Origin: Curtobacterium poinsettiae
Lineage (GTDB): Bacteria; Actinomycetota; Actinomycetes; Actinomycetales; Microbacteriaceae
DNA length: 64,000 nucleotides
Reading direction: 5' to 3'
NCBI RefSeq assembly: GCF_025677645.1
Contig: NZ_CP106879.1
Location: 3,592,542 to 3,656,541, forward strand
Part shown: positions 36,598 to 45,992 of the stretch, one piece after another
Layout of the letters: each line of letters opens with the position of its first letter
Position numbering within the stretch: position 1 is the stretch's first letter
The notes under the pieces: model-generated
Database searches by the model: none
What the model saw: the letters and a program-made list of their open reading frames with translations, nothing else
Told to the model about the DNA's origin: nothing
Made by a program: the position numbers and the translations under genes

Positions 36598-37434
36598 ATG
36601 GGAAGAACACGGACCGCGACGACCGCGGTGATCGGCTCGGCGCTGGTGGGGCTGCTGCTCGCCGGGTGCACGGCGTTCGGCGGCGACGACGCGATCCCGA
36701 CGCCGACGCGACAGGCGGCCGAACGCACGGCGGAACCCGCGCCGGACCCGACGCGCGACGCCGATCCGGTCGAGACCGAGACCGAGCCCGAGCAGGCGTT
36801 GCCCACCGGCACCGTGGCGGCCGAGACCGACGTCGTCTCGCCGAGCGGCGAGACCAGCATCCACGTCCGGGTGGTCGCGAACGACCGCGGGACCTTCGAC
36901 GCCCAGCTCTCCGGGTACCGGACGACCAATCCGCAGCCCATGCGGCTGGAGTTCCGACACCGGCCCGCGAAGCCGCTCGACGGCTGGGACGGCTCGGTGC
37001 GCGAAACGGTCGAGTGGGACGCCGCAGTTGCTCCTCCGACCTCGTTCACGATGGGTCAGGCGGGTCCACACCCCGATTACCTGCGCAGTGTCGTCCTCGT
37101 CCCTGCGACAGCGGCCGACGAGGACTCGTCCAAGCGCCCGTGGGCGGGATCAGTGCTCGCCGCCGCTGACCTCAGGTGGAACATCCCGAACCCCTACCCC
37201 GGCCTCCGGGTCACCGTCGGCGACGACCGACCGGGCGCATACGGCATCGTCACCGAGGTCGACGGCCGACCGGCGAACTACCTGGTCGCGCACGGTGACG
37301 AGCTCTCGACGGTCTCGGAGCGGTTCGGCATCACGCCGGCGCAGGTGCAGTGGATGAACCCCTTCATGGAGCAGCGCGACGACGACTGGCTGCTCGAGGG
37401 CAGCACGCTCAACATCGACCCCGCTCGCCGTTGA
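36598..37434 (+). CDS. LysM-domain lipoprotein
   Basis: 278 residues. Signal peptide with lipobox LLAGC (Cys24), an acidic Pro/Thr-rich linker, a beta-rich middle domain (SGETSIHVRVVANDRGTFDA) and a C-terminal LysM-like module (NYLVAHGDELSTVSERFGI, then PAQVQWMNPF and LEGSTLNIDP), expected to bind peptidoglycan. Anchored on the outer face of the membrane and reaching the wall. ATG at 36598 follows GAGGGGGA. Function beyond wall binding unknown. Confidence 0.8.
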   Translation: MGRTRTATTAVIGSALVGLLLAGCTAFGGDDAIPTPTRQAAERTAEPAPDPTRDADPVETETEPEQALPTGTVAAETDVVSPSGETSIHVRVVANDRGTFDAQLSGYRTTNPQPMRLEFRHRPAKPLDGWDGSVRETVEWDAAVAPPTSFTMGQAGPHPDYLRSVVLVPATAADEDSSKRPWAGSVLAAADLRWNIPNPYPGLRVTVGDDRPGAYGIVTEVDGRPANYLVAHGDELSTVSERFGITPAQVQWMNPFMEQRDDDWLLEGSTLNIDPARR

Positions 37435-37497
37435 GACGAGGGGCCGGGTCGGTCGGTTACGGTTGACCAGCACTCGGCACCACCAGGAGGTCCCATC

Positions 37498-38019
37498 GTG
37501 ACGATCGTCGCCGCCGCAGACGGCTCAGCCCTCGGCAACCCCGGCCCCGCCGGCTGGGCCTGGTACGTCGACGACGACCGGTGGGCGGCCGGCGGCTGGC
37601 CCCGTGCAACGAACAACATCGGCGAACTCACCGCCGTGCTGCAGCTGCTCCGTGCCACGAAGGACACCGGCGAGCCGCTGCACATCCTGTGCGACAGCCA
37701 GTACGCGATCAAGGCCTGCACCGAGTGGCTCGCCGGCTGGAAGCGCAAGGGATGGCGGAAGGCCGACGGCAAGCCGGTGCTCAACGTCGAGATCATCAAG
37801 GAACTCGACGCGGAACTGCAGGGCCGCAAGGTCACGTTCGAGTGGGTCCGCGGCCACGTCGGTCACGAGATGAACGAGGCCGCCGACGTGCGTGCCCGCG
37901 GTGCCGCGACCGCGTTCCAGAACGGAACCGACGTGCCGCACGGTCCGGGCTGGCCCGGCGCCGAGGTCCCCGAGCCGTCTGCGCTGCCCGACGCCACCCC
38001 GCCCGCGACCCTCTTCTGA
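37498..38019 (+). CDS. rnhA: Ribonuclease HI family protein
   Basis: 173 residues. Cuts the RNA strand of RNA-DNA hybrids. The catalytic residues line up: Asp8 (AAADGSALGNPG), Glu43 (NNIGELTAV), Asp66 (ILCDSQYAI) and Asp130 (RGHVGHEMNEAAD), with His120 or His123 as the flexible His. A short C-terminal tail is rich in Pro and has no domain. GTG at 37498 follows AGGAGG. Convergent with the DUF6458 gene across a terminator. Confidence 0.9.
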   Translation: MTIVAAADGSALGNPGPAGWAWYVDDDRWAAGGWPRATNNIGELTAVLQLLRATKDTGEPLHILCDSQYAIKACTEWLAGWKRKGWRKADGKPVLNVEIIKELDAELQGRKVTFEWVRGHVGHEMNEAADVRARGAATAFQNGTDVPHGPGWPGAEVPEPSALPDATPPATLF

Positions 38020-38023
38020 CGAA

Positions 38024-38040
38024 CGGGGCGAGAAGCCCCG
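38024..38040. terminator. Bidirectional terminator between rnhA and the DUF6458 gene
   Basis: CGGGGC GAGAA GCCCCG, a six-bp GC stem with a five-base loop, between two convergent stop codons. Confidence 0.7.
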
Positions 38041-38047
38041 CCGCGGC

Positions 38048-38299
38048 TCAGTAGGTGCCGTCGCGGCGGTCCTGCTGGGTGATCTGCTCCCCCGAGGCCG
38101 GGTCGACACCGGTGCGGGTGGTCGTCGTGGTGCGTCGACCGCCGAACGCGACGGCCAGGCTGATGATGAGCAGCACGACACCGGCGGCCATCAGGATGTA
38201 GCCGATCAGGCGGAGGTCGATACCGGCGAGCTGGATGTTCAGCGCGAAGGCGACGATCGCGCCGATGACGATCAGGGCGATGCTGGATCCGATGCGCAT
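38048..38299 (-). CDS. DUF6458-like small membrane protein
   Basis: 83 residues. Two spans (IGSSIALIVIGAIVAFALNI and LIGYILMAAGVVLLIISLAVAF) with QLAGIDLRLIG between, then a hydrophilic Thr-rich tail (GGRRTTTTTRTGVDPASG). This layout, with the I-D-L-x-x-I-G loop, is widespread in actinobacteria as DUF6458 and its role is unknown. ATG at 38299 follows GAGAGGA. Confidence 0.78.
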   Translation of the reverse strand: MRIGSSIALIVIGAIVAFALNIQLAGIDLRLIGYILMAAGVVLLIISLAVAFGGRRTTTTTRTGVDPASGEQITQQDRRDGTY

Positions 38300-38363
38300 G
38301 ACGCAGTCCTCTCGGGTGGGGGTGGTGCCGGAGACGGTACACGTCCGGCGAACCCAGCGCCGA

Positions 38364-40934
38364 TCAGTCGACGTCCACCTCGGCCCACCCGTCGAACCGC
38401 CCGATCTCGGTGACCCGCACGACGGCCTCGCCGACCTCGTCCGAGGCGTCCAGGTCGATCGTCGCCGAGAACCCGAAGTCCTTGTCGCCCTCCGGGTCGG
38501 CGAAGATCTGCCGGGCCTTCCACACCCGGGGTGATGCGGTGGCACCGCTCTCGTCGAGCACCAGGTACTGCATCGACCGCGCGTCGGCGTCGGTGCCGAT
38601 GGAGTCGTGCTCCTCGTAGTACTCCTCGAGCACGGCGTCCCACGCAGAGCGGTCGAACCCGGCGGTCGCGTCGAGCTCCCCGAGCCCGTCGATGTCGTCC
38701 GCCGCGGCGAGCAGCACCCGCTGGAACAGGGCGTTGCGCACGAGCACCCGGAACGCCCGCGGGTTGCCGGTGAGCCGTGCGGGCTGTGGCGGCGCGATCT
38801 CCTCGTGCTCCTCGGAGGCCAGCAGGACGTCGCCGTTGAGCAGCGCCTCCCACTCGTCGACGAGCGACGAGTCGGTCTGCCGCACGACCTCGCCCAGCCA
38901 CTCGATCAGGTCGTCGAGCTCCTGGGTCCGCTGCTCCTCGGTGATGGTCTGGCGCATCGTCCGGTACGCGTCGGACAGGTAGCGGAGCACGAGCCCCTCG
39001 GACCGGGTGAGCTGGTAGAAGCGCACGAAGTCACCGAAGGTCATCGCGCGTTCGTACATGTCTCGGACGACGGCCTTCGGGGACAGCTGGAAGTCGAGGA
39101 CCCAGGGCTGTTCGGCGGCGTAGGCCTCGTACGCCGCCTCCAGCAGCTCGGACAGCGGGCGAGGCCAGGTGACCTCCTCGAGCAGCTCCATCCGCTCCTC
39201 GTACTCGATCCCCTCCTGCTTCATCCGGGCGACGGCCTCGCCGCGCTCCTTGAACTGCTGCTGCGACAGGATCGCCCGCGGGTCGTCGAGCGTGGCCTCG
39301 ACGACCGACACCATGTCCAGCGCGTAGGTCGGCGACTCCGGGTCGAGCAACTCGAACGCGGCGAGCGCGAACGGTGACAGCGGCTGGTTGAGCGCGAAGT
39401 TGGGCGCGATGTCGACGGTCAGGCGGTAGGCGCCGTCGACCTTCTCGATCACCCGTGCGTTGATGAGGGTCCGGGCGATGACGAGTGCCCGCCGGGCCAT
39501 CGCGAGCTGCCGCGATCGCGGTTCGTGGTTGTCGTAGACCAGCGATCGGACGTCCGCGAAGGCATCGCCGCCACGAGCGACGACCGACAGCACCATCGCG
39601 TGCGTGATCCGCATGCGCGAGACCATCGGCTCCGGCTCGGCCGCGATCAGCCGCTCGAACGACGCCTGCCCCCAGGACACGAACCCCTCGGGCGCCTTCT
39701 TCCGCTTGATCTTGTTCTTCTTCTTCGGGTCGTCACCGGCCTTGGCGACGGCGCGGGCGTTCTCGATGTCGTGCTCGGGTGCCTCGGCGACGACGTCACC
39801 CTCGGTGTCGTAGCCGGCACGTCCGGCACGACCGGCGATCTGGTGGAACTCCCGCGCGGACAGCTGGCGCATCTTCGTGCCGTCGAACTTCGTCAGTCCG
39901 GTGAACAGCACGGATCGGATCGGCACGTTGATCCCGACACCCAGGGTGTCGGTCCCGCAGATGACGGGCAGCAGGCCGCGCTGGGCGAGCTGCTCGACGA
40001 GCCGTCGGTACTTCGGCAGCATGCCGGCGTGGTGCACGCCGATGCCCGCCCGGATCAGGCGGGACAGGGTCTGTCCGAACCCGGCGCTGAACCGGAAGCC
40101 GGCGATGGCGTCCGCGATCTGGTCCCGGCGTTCGCGCGAAGCGACCTTCGCCGACATCAGCGACTGCGCCCGTTCGAGTGCGGCGGCCTGGGCGAAGTGC
40201 ACGATGTAGATCGGCGCCTTGCCCTCCTCGAGGAGCCGCTCCACCGTCTCCTGCACGGGCGTCATCACGTACTGGTACTCGAGCGGCACCGGCCGCGAGA
40301 CACCGGTCACGCGGGCGGTGGGCCGGCCGGTCCGGCGGGACAGGTCGTCCGCGATGGTGGTGACGTCACCGAGGGTCGCCGACATGAGCAGGAACTGCGC
40401 CCGCTCGAGCACGAGCAGCGGCACCTGCCACGCCCACCCGCGGTCGGGGTCGCCGTAGAAGTGGAACTCGTCCATCACGACGACGTCGACGTCGGCGTCC
40501 GGCCCCTGGCGGAGGGCCAGGTTGGCCAGGATCTCGGCGGTGCAGCAGACGATCGGGGCGTCGGCGTTGACGCTGGAGTCACCGGTGACCATGCCGACGT
40601 TCTGCGCGCCGAACAGGTCGACGAGCTGGAAGAACTTCTCGGACACCAGCGCCTTGATCGGTGCCGTGTAGTAGCTCCGCTTGCCCTCGGCGAGCGCGGC
40701 GAAGTGCGCGCCGGCCGCCACGAGCGACTTCCCGGTGCCGGTCGGGGTGCTCAGCACGACGTTGGCACCGGACACGAGCTCGATGACCGCCTCGTCCTGC
40801 GCCGGGTACAGCGGCCGGCCGCCCTCGGCGGCCCACGCCGCGAAGGCCTGGTAGACCTCGTCGGGGTCGACGACGCCGTCCACCGCCGCCGGGATCGCGG
40901 CGACGAGCGGGGGCACGGTGGTGACGTCGGTCAT
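38364..40934 (-). CDS. Ski2-like DEAD/DEAH-box helicase with DUF3516 C-terminus
   Basis: About 856 residues. Motor motifs in order: Walker A STPTGTGKSLVAAG (near residue 64), TAPIKALVSEKFF (Ia), CTAEILAN, Walker B VVMDEFHFYGD (D-E-F-H), LMSATLGD (III), and in the second domain GVHHAGMLPKYR, GTDTLGVGINVPI and HQIAGRAGRAGYDTEG (VI). The long C-terminal part (for example WVLDFQLSPKAVVRDMYERAM) matches DUF3516. Probably RNA processing or turnover; the mycobacterial HelY proteins are related. ATG at 40934. The gene faces the monooxygenase gene across a region holding a perfect 34-bp palindrome. Confidence 0.92.
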   Translation of the reverse strand: MTDVTTVPPLVAAIPAAVDGVVDPDEVYQAFAAWAAEGGRPLYPAQDEAVIELVSGANVVLSTPTGTGKSLVAAGAHFAALAEGKRSYYTAPIKALVSEKFFQLVDLFGAQNVGMVTGDSSVNADAPIVCCTAEILANLALRQGPDADVDVVVMDEFHFYGDPDRGWAWQVPLLVLERAQFLLMSATLGDVTTIADDLSRRTGRPTARVTGVSRPVPLEYQYVMTPVQETVERLLEEGKAPIYIVHFAQAAALERAQSLMSAKVASRERRDQIADAIAGFRFSAGFGQTLSRLIRAGIGVHHAGMLPKYRRLVEQLAQRGLLPVICGTDTLGVGINVPIRSVLFTGLTKFDGTKMRQLSAREFHQIAGRAGRAGYDTEGDVVAEAPEHDIENARAVAKAGDDPKKKNKIKRKKAPEGFVSWGQASFERLIAAEPEPMVSRMRITHAMVLSVVARGGDAFADVRSLVYDNHEPRSRQLAMARRALVIARTLINARVIEKVDGAYRLTVDIAPNFALNQPLSPFALAAFELLDPESPTYALDMVSVVEATLDDPRAILSQQQFKERGEAVARMKQEGIEYEERMELLEEVTWPRPLSELLEAAYEAYAAEQPWVLDFQLSPKAVVRDMYERAMTFGDFVRFYQLTRSEGLVLRYLSDAYRTMRQTITEEQRTQELDDLIEWLGEVVRQTDSSLVDEWEALLNGDVLLASEEHEEIAPPQPARLTGNPRAFRVLVRNALFQRVLLAAADDIDGLGELDATAGFDRSAWDAVLEEYYEEHDSIGTDADARSMQYLVLDESGATASPRVWKARQIFADPEGDKDFGFSATIDLDASDEVGEAVVRVTEIGRFDGWAEVDVD

Positions 40935-41027
40935 GTGCCCATCCTCCCAGGTGCGCATGTGCCGGACCGGGCCCACGCCGCCGGTTCCGGTCCGACGCGC
41001 CAGCGGCGGACCGGCCGTGCCGGTGGG

Positions 41028-41061
41028 GGGAGGCCCGTGGCGGCGCCGCCACGGGCCTCCC
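41028..41061. repeat. Perfect 34-bp palindrome between divergent genes
   Basis: Left arm GGGAGGCCCGTGGCGGC (41028-41044) followed directly by its exact complement (41045-41061). Because both flanking genes start here, it is not an ordinary terminator. Member of the GGAGGC/GCCTCC family. Confidence 0.75.
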
Positions 41062-41116
41062 GTCCGCCCCGTCGCCGACCCAGGCGGGTTTCGATACGTG
41101 CGCATAGACTCGCGAC

Positions 41117-42130
41117 ATGCGCGAACTCGGCTTCCTCTCCTTCGTCCCGAACCACGGCGGCACCGACGGCGCCGCCAGCGCCCTGGAGGACGGCCTGCGC
41201 CTGTTCGAGACCGCCGAGTCGCTCGGGTACGGGACGGGCTGGGTGCGCGGACGGCACTTCGAGCCGTACCTGACGAGCCCGATGACCTTCTTCGCCGCCG
41301 CCGCCCAGCGCACCAGCACCATCGCGTTCGGCACCGCCGTGCTCGGCATGCGGTACGAAGACCCGGTGCGCCTGGCCGAGGACGCCAGCACGGTCGACCT
41401 GCTCAGCGGTGGCCGGGTGCAGCTCGGCATCAGCACGGGCATCGCCGGGTACGGCCCGATCCTCGACCCGGTGTTCGGCACGGTCGACCGCAGTTTCCGC
41501 GACGAGGCCGAGGCCCGCGCCGCACGGCTGCTCGAGGTACTGCAGGGCGAGCCCCTCGGCAGTGCCGGCAAGGGCTACGAGAGCATCCCCGCCGGGGCCG
41601 ACCTGACCCTGCAGCCGCTCAGCCCTGGCCTGCGCGACCGCGTCTGGTGGGGTGGCGGCAGCATGGGCACGGCGGTCCGCACCGCCGAGAAGGGCCTCCT
41701 GCTGCACTGCTCGACCCTGAACACCGAGGACACCGGCGCGCCGTTCGCGCAGGCGCAGGCCGACCAGATCGCCGCCTACCGCGAGCGGTTCGCCGAGCTG
41801 CACCCGGAGCGCGAGTCCAAGGTCGCCGTGGGCCGGATCGTGGTACCGCTCCTCGACGACCACGACCGCGCCGTGCACGAGGAGTTCCTGACCGGTTACG
41901 CCTCGGGCATGGACGACGAGGGCCGGCCGCTCTCGGGCACCCCGCCGTTCCGGTTCAGCAAGGTCCTGTCCGGCGAACCAGCGGCCATCGTCGACGCCCT
42001 GCTCGCCGACCCGGCGGTCACCGCCACCGACGAGCTCGTCATCACCCTGCCGGCGAACGGCGACCGTGCGGCGCACGAGCGGATCCTGCGCATCGTGGCC
42101 GAGGAGATCGCCCCGGCGCTGCGCGCCTGA
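41117..42130 (+). CDS. Luciferase-like (LLM) flavin-dependent monooxygenase
   Basis: 337 residues. FMNH2- or F420-dependent TIM-barrel oxidoreductase of the bacterial luciferase type. It begins MRELGFLSFVPNHGG, and shows TSTIAFGTAVLGMRYEDPVRLAEDASTVDLLSGGRVQLGIS, the usual barrel segment (split here: GTAVLGMRYEDP, LLSGGRVQLGIS), and RVWWGGGSMGTAVRTAEKG. Closely related in layout to the second LLM gene at 51160, and both end in similar helices. Substrate unknown. ATG at 41117. Confidence 0.88.
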   Translation: MRELGFLSFVPNHGGTDGAASALEDGLRLFETAESLGYGTGWVRGRHFEPYLTSPMTFFAAAAQRTSTIAFGTAVLGMRYEDPVRLAEDASTVDLLSGGRVQLGISTGIAGYGPILDPVFGTVDRSFRDEAEARAARLLEVLQGEPLGSAGKGYESIPAGADLTLQPLSPGLRDRVWWGGGSMGTAVRTAEKGLLLHCSTLNTEDTGAPFAQAQADQIAAYRERFAELHPERESKVAVGRIVVPLLDDHDRAVHEEFLTGYASGMDDEGRPLSGTPPFRFSKVLSGEPAAIVDALLADPAVTATDELVITLPANGDRAAHERILRIVAEEIAPALRA

Positions 42131-42266
42131 GGGCCGGCGCTGCGGGCCTGACAACCGGTGCCCCGAGCCGGACGCCCGCGACACCGCCGCTGCACCACCA
42201 CGAGAGTCAAGGGCATCCGGCAGGGCTCAGATCGAGTTGGTGAGGCTCGAGAGCCCCGGCCGGATG

Positions 42267-42297
42267 ACCATCTCGTCCCTGATCCACACGAGATGGT
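42267..42297. terminator. Hairpin after the LLM gene
   Basis: Perfect ten-base arms ACCATCTCGT (42267-42276) and ACGAGATGGT (42288-42297) with an 11-base loop. Likely terminates the rightward transcript. Confidence 0.5.
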
Positions 42298-42435
42298 GCA
42301 CTCATCGTTCCACCTACCAAGCGGTTTGTCACACCGATCCGCGCACCCGGGACGTATGAAGTTGACCAAGTGTCACTCGTTTTTCCGAACCGGGACGAAG
42401 TGCCCGAGCAGGTTCGCATCGCGGCCGGAACGACG

Positions 42436-42467
42436 AATGCGTCCCCGCGCGGACGCGGGGACGCATT
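42436..42467. terminator. Strong hairpin between convergent genes
   Basis: Fourteen-base perfect arms AATGCGTCCCCGCG and CGCGGGGACGCATT with a four-base loop. No long T run follows, as usual in actinobacteria. Probably terminates both strands; 166 bp beyond the end of the GH3 gene. Confidence 0.65.
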
Positions 42468-42632
42468 CTGGGACGCACCGGGGAGGCCAGGGCAACAACG
42501 GCCGGATCAGGAGACCGAGTCGCTCACCCAGCGACCCCGTAGTCGGTGCGTGCGCGGACGGTAACCAGCCGACTCGCGCACGTAGATGTTACTGAACGGA
42601 GCCGGGAGCTGCGCGGAAACCGGACGACTTCG

Positions 42633-45113
42633 TCACTCCAGTTCGAGGGACGCGGTTCCGGCGTCGTCGACGGCCGAGGCGCCGACGTGCAGCGTGAAGG
42701 TCCCCGACTCGTACTGCCACGAGCCGTCCCAGTGGGCGAAGGCTCGCGCCGGGACCTCGATCGAGACCTCCGTCGAGGCGCCCGCGGCGAGCCGGACCGG
42801 GGCGAAGCCGACCAGCCAGCGCACCGGGCGGTCCACCGCCGACTCCGCACGGGATGCGTAGACCTGCACGACGTGCTTGCCGGCACGGTCGCCCGTGTTC
42901 GCGACGGTCGCCGTGACGATGACGGCGTCACCCTCGCGCACGGTCGGGGTCGAGGACACGCCATCGATCGACCACGTCGTGTAGCCGAGGCCGTGTCCGA
43001 ACGGGTACGCCGGCTCCGTGCCGGCTCGCAGCCAGGCCCGGTAGCCGACGTGGACACCCTCGTCGTAGGCGACCTTCCCGTCGACCGGGGTGACGTCGAG
43101 CACCGGGACGTCGGCCATCGCGACGGGCCACGTGGTGGGCAGTCGGCCGCCGGGCTCCTGTGCCCCGATCAGCACGTCGGCCAGCGCGTTGCCGTACTCC
43201 TGCCCGCCGAACCAGGTCAGCAGCACCGCGGCAACGTCGTTCCGCCACGGCATCTCGACCGGTGACCCGGCGTTCACGACGACGACCGTGTTCGGGTTCG
43301 CCGCGGCGACCGCGCGCACCAGGTCGTCCTGGTGGCCGGGGAGTGCCAGCGAGGAACGGTCGTAGCCCTCGGACTCGACCTTGGAGTTCGTGCCGACCAC
43401 GACGACGGCGACGTCTGCACCACGGGCGGCGTCCACCGCGGCCTCGATGAGCACGGCGGGGTCGTCGTCCGACGGCTCGGTGCCGAACTGGTACGCCAGC
43501 ACCCCGCCGAGCGTCTCGTCCTGCACGATGTCGTACTCGATGCGGATCGCGACCTGCTGGCCGGTGGTCACCGACACCGGCACCGACCGCGCCGGCGGGT
43601 TGAGGAACGCGGCGCCGAGCTGGTCGCCCTCGAACGGCACGTCCTCGTCGAGCAGCAGTTCGCCGTCGATCCACATGCGTGACCGTCCGGCCGCGCCGAT
43701 ACCGAACCGCACGGTCCCGGTCGACTCCGCCGTGTACGTGGTGGTGATGTCGAGCCGGTCGGCTTCACGGGTCGGGGCGTCGCCGCCGAACCAGAACAGC
43801 GCGGTCGCGCGGCGGTCCTCGACGAACAGCTCCTCGCCGTCCTTGACGAAGGCGACCCGGGCTCCGGGCTCCCCGGTGCCGGGGTTCGTGATGGTGGACA
43901 GCGGGAACTCCGCGATGCCCTCCTGCACGACGGCGCCGATCGCGTGGTCCACGCTCGCGCCCGGGAACGCCGAACGGATGCCGTCCAGCGGTGACACGAC
44001 CCGCGACGGCACGACCGTGGCCGAGCCCCCGCCCTGCGTGCGGGCCTGGTCGGCGTTGTGCCCGATCACCGCGATGCGCGACACGGCGGGAGCGTCGAGC
44101 GGCAGGACACCGGTGTTGCGGACCAGGACGGTGCCCTCGGCCTCGGCCTCGCGCACGAACGCGATGCCGTCCTCGACGTGCACCGGTGACGCGGCGACGG
44201 GCTCGAAGCCCTCGAGCGCGCCGACGCGGGCTGCCAGGGTCAGGATCCGGCGGACCTTGCGGTCGATCGCCGCCATCGGCACCTCGCCGGACTGCACTGC
44301 GGCGAGCAGCGGGCCTTCGCTCCACCACGGGTTCGGCCCGGGCATCGCGACGTCCTGCGACGCCTTCGCCGAGTCCACCGACCGCACCCCGGTCCAGTCG
44401 GACACGACGATGCCGTCGAAGCCCCACTCCGAGTTGAGCGGGGTCTCGAGCAGGTCGTTCTCCGACGCCGTGACGCCGTTGATCGCGTTGTACGAGGACA
44501 TGATCGCCCAGGCGTGCGCCTCGGTCACGGCCTTCTCGAACGCCAGCAGGTACAGCTCGCGCAGCGCGCGGTCCGACACCTCGGTCGACGCGGTGAAGCG
44601 GTCGGTCTCGTAGTCGTTCGCGATGTAGTGCTTCGGGGTCGCGGCGACACCGTTCTCCTGCACGCCGTCGACGTACGACGCGGCCAGGTCGCCGGTGAGC
44701 AGCGGGTCCTCGCTGAACGCCTCGAAGTGCCGGCCCCCGAGCGGGGACCGGTGCAGGTTGATGGTCGGGCCGAGCACGACGTCGACGCCCTTGCGGCGGG
44801 CCTCCACCGCGGCGGCGGCGCCGTAGCGCTTCGCGATCGCGCGGTCCCACGAGGCGCTCAGCGCCGTCGCCGACGGCAGGTTCAGGGACGGGTCGCGCTC
44901 GTCCCACACCTCGCCGCGCACCCCCGAAGGGCCGTCCGACATCAGGATCCGGCGCAGCCCGATCTTCTCGATGGGCCAGGTGGTCCAGAAGTCACGTCCG
45001 GTGAGCAGCTGCACCTTCTCGTCGGTGGTCAGCTGGCCGAGGAGCGCATCGATGCGCTCGGTCAGCGGCGTCGACGGACTGGAGGCGGTGCTCGCGTCGT
45101 TCACGGTGGTCAC
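42633..45113 (-). CDS. Family 3 glycoside hydrolase (beta-glucosidase type) with PA14 insert
   Basis: 826 residues, no signal peptide, so likely cytoplasmic. The catalytic barrel holds LMSDGPSGVRGE, GPTINLHRSPLGGRHFEAFSEDP (split: LGPTINLHRSP, GGRHFEAFSEDP), KHYIANDYETDR and the nucleophile in GIVVSDWTG (Asp239). A PA14-like domain is inserted in the second domain (about residues 390-540, with YTAESTGTVRFGIGAAGRSRM in part), and a fibronectin-III-like domain closes the protein (NTGDRAGKHVVQVYASRAES). This layout is typical of beta-glucosidases acting on disaccharides and glycosides. GTG at 45113. Divergent from a TetR gene with an operator between. Confidence 0.92.
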   Translation of the reverse strand: MTTVNDASTASSPSTPLTERIDALLGQLTTDEKVQLLTGRDFWTTWPIEKIGLRRILMSDGPSGVRGEVWDERDPSLNLPSATALSASWDRAIAKRYGAAAAVEARRKGVDVVLGPTINLHRSPLGGRHFEAFSEDPLLTGDLAASYVDGVQENGVAATPKHYIANDYETDRFTASTEVSDRALRELYLLAFEKAVTEAHAWAIMSSYNAINGVTASENDLLETPLNSEWGFDGIVVSDWTGVRSVDSAKASQDVAMPGPNPWWSEGPLLAAVQSGEVPMAAIDRKVRRILTLAARVGALEGFEPVAASPVHVEDGIAFVREAEAEGTVLVRNTGVLPLDAPAVSRIAVIGHNADQARTQGGGSATVVPSRVVSPLDGIRSAFPGASVDHAIGAVVQEGIAEFPLSTITNPGTGEPGARVAFVKDGEELFVEDRRATALFWFGGDAPTREADRLDITTTYTAESTGTVRFGIGAAGRSRMWIDGELLLDEDVPFEGDQLGAAFLNPPARSVPVSVTTGQQVAIRIEYDIVQDETLGGVLAYQFGTEPSDDDPAVLIEAAVDAARGADVAVVVVGTNSKVESEGYDRSSLALPGHQDDLVRAVAAANPNTVVVVNAGSPVEMPWRNDVAAVLLTWFGGQEYGNALADVLIGAQEPGGRLPTTWPVAMADVPVLDVTPVDGKVAYDEGVHVGYRAWLRAGTEPAYPFGHGLGYTTWSIDGVSSTPTVREGDAVIVTATVANTGDRAGKHVVQVYASRAESAVDRPVRWLVGFAPVRLAAGASTEVSIEVPARAFAHWDGSWQYESGTFTLHVGASAVDDAGTASLELE

Positions 45114-45234
45114 GGTGGTCGGTCCTCTCGTTCAGGGCCGCGGGGCGCCGCCTGGACGGCCGGGCCCTCGTCGCCCACACCCACCATCCACCGGGTTCGC
45201 CGCCCGCGCTGGCAGCTCCTGCACCGTACCACCC

Positions 45235-45257
45235 AAAACCAACCGTTGCTTGGTTTT
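45235..45257. promoter_or_regulatory. TetR operator between GH3 and tetR
   Basis: Inverted repeat AAAACCAA (45235-45242) and TTGGTTTT (45250-45257) with seven bases between, 31 bp before the tetR start. AT-rich within a GC-rich gap, and the only strong symmetry in it. Confidence 0.65.
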
Positions 45258-45288
45258 TTGGGTCTCCTGTGGGCGGTACAGTCTGGCC

Positions 45289-45879
45289 ATGGCACGACGG
45301 GGTTCGTACGCAAAGGGCATCGCGAAGCGCGAGGAGATCCTCACGGTCGCGCTGGACCTCGTGGCGTCGCAGGGCTTCCGGCGGACGAGCATCAAGGACA
45401 TCGCCGACGCCGTGGGGCTGACCCAGGCCGGCCTGCTGCACTACTTCGACTCGAAGGACGAGCTCTGGGTCGAGATCCTCCGCCGCCGCGACGAGCTCGA
45501 CCTCGCGCACGACTGGCAGGCCGCGGACCCGGCAGCCCTGCTCGCCGCGATCGTGCGGCACAACGCCGAGGTCCCCGGGCTCGTGCAGATGTTCGTCAAC
45601 CTGTCCGCCGCGGCCGCCACCGACGCCGAACACCCGGCGCACGAGTACTTCCGCGAGCGCTACGAGCGCAGCCGCCGCGACCTGTCCGCGGATTTCCGGA
45701 CCATGCAGCAGGACGGTCGGCTGCGCACCGACATCGACCCCGACGAACTCACGAGCGTGCTGCTCGCGGTGTCCGACGGCATGCAGATCCAGTGGCTCTT
45801 CGACCCCACCCGCGACATGGCCGAGCACGTCGAACTCGTCGCCCGCCTCGCGATCGCCCAGGTCACCCCCACCGCCTGA
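45289..45879 (+). CDS. TetR family transcriptional regulator
   Basis: 196 residues. The DNA-binding start is clear: EEILTVALDLVASQGFRRT, then IKDIADAVGLTQAGLLHYFDSKDELW. The ligand domain is helical (FRERYERSRRDLSADFRTM). Divergent from the GH3 gene with a 23-bp operator in the gap, so it likely represses both and is lifted by a sugar or aglycone. This regulator group (TetR with QAGLLHYF) commonly controls sugar genes in Microbacteriaceae. ATG at 45289. Confidence 0.88.
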   Translation: MARRGSYAKGIAKREEILTVALDLVASQGFRRTSIKDIADAVGLTQAGLLHYFDSKDELWVEILRRRDELDLAHDWQAADPAALLAAIVRHNAEVPGLVQMFVNLSAAAATDAEHPAHEYFRERYERSRRDLSADFRTMQQDGRLRTDIDPDELTSVLLAVSDGMQIQWLFDPTRDMAEHVELVARLAIAQVTPTA

Positions 45880-45992
45880 CCACCGCCCCCGACGCTCCGG
45901 GGTACGGACAGGGCCTGGTCGCGTCAGGTGCGGCGGGGCAGGATGGTCGGTGCCCGCCAGGGTGTGTTCCGACGACGATGTGGAGTGACGCG

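Larger units (their letters stand above)
42131..42632. other. Intergenic region with two hairpins, no gene recognised
   Basis: About 500 bases between convergent LLM and GH3 genes. Contains inverted repeats at 42267-42297 and 42436-42467. Short frames on both strands have no ribosome site or similarity and are not called. Confidence 0.5.

Noticed and set aside
42370-42564. Small + strand gene in the LLM/GH3 gap
   Set aside because: It runs through the strong hairpin at 42436-42467, and has no ribosome site or similarity.
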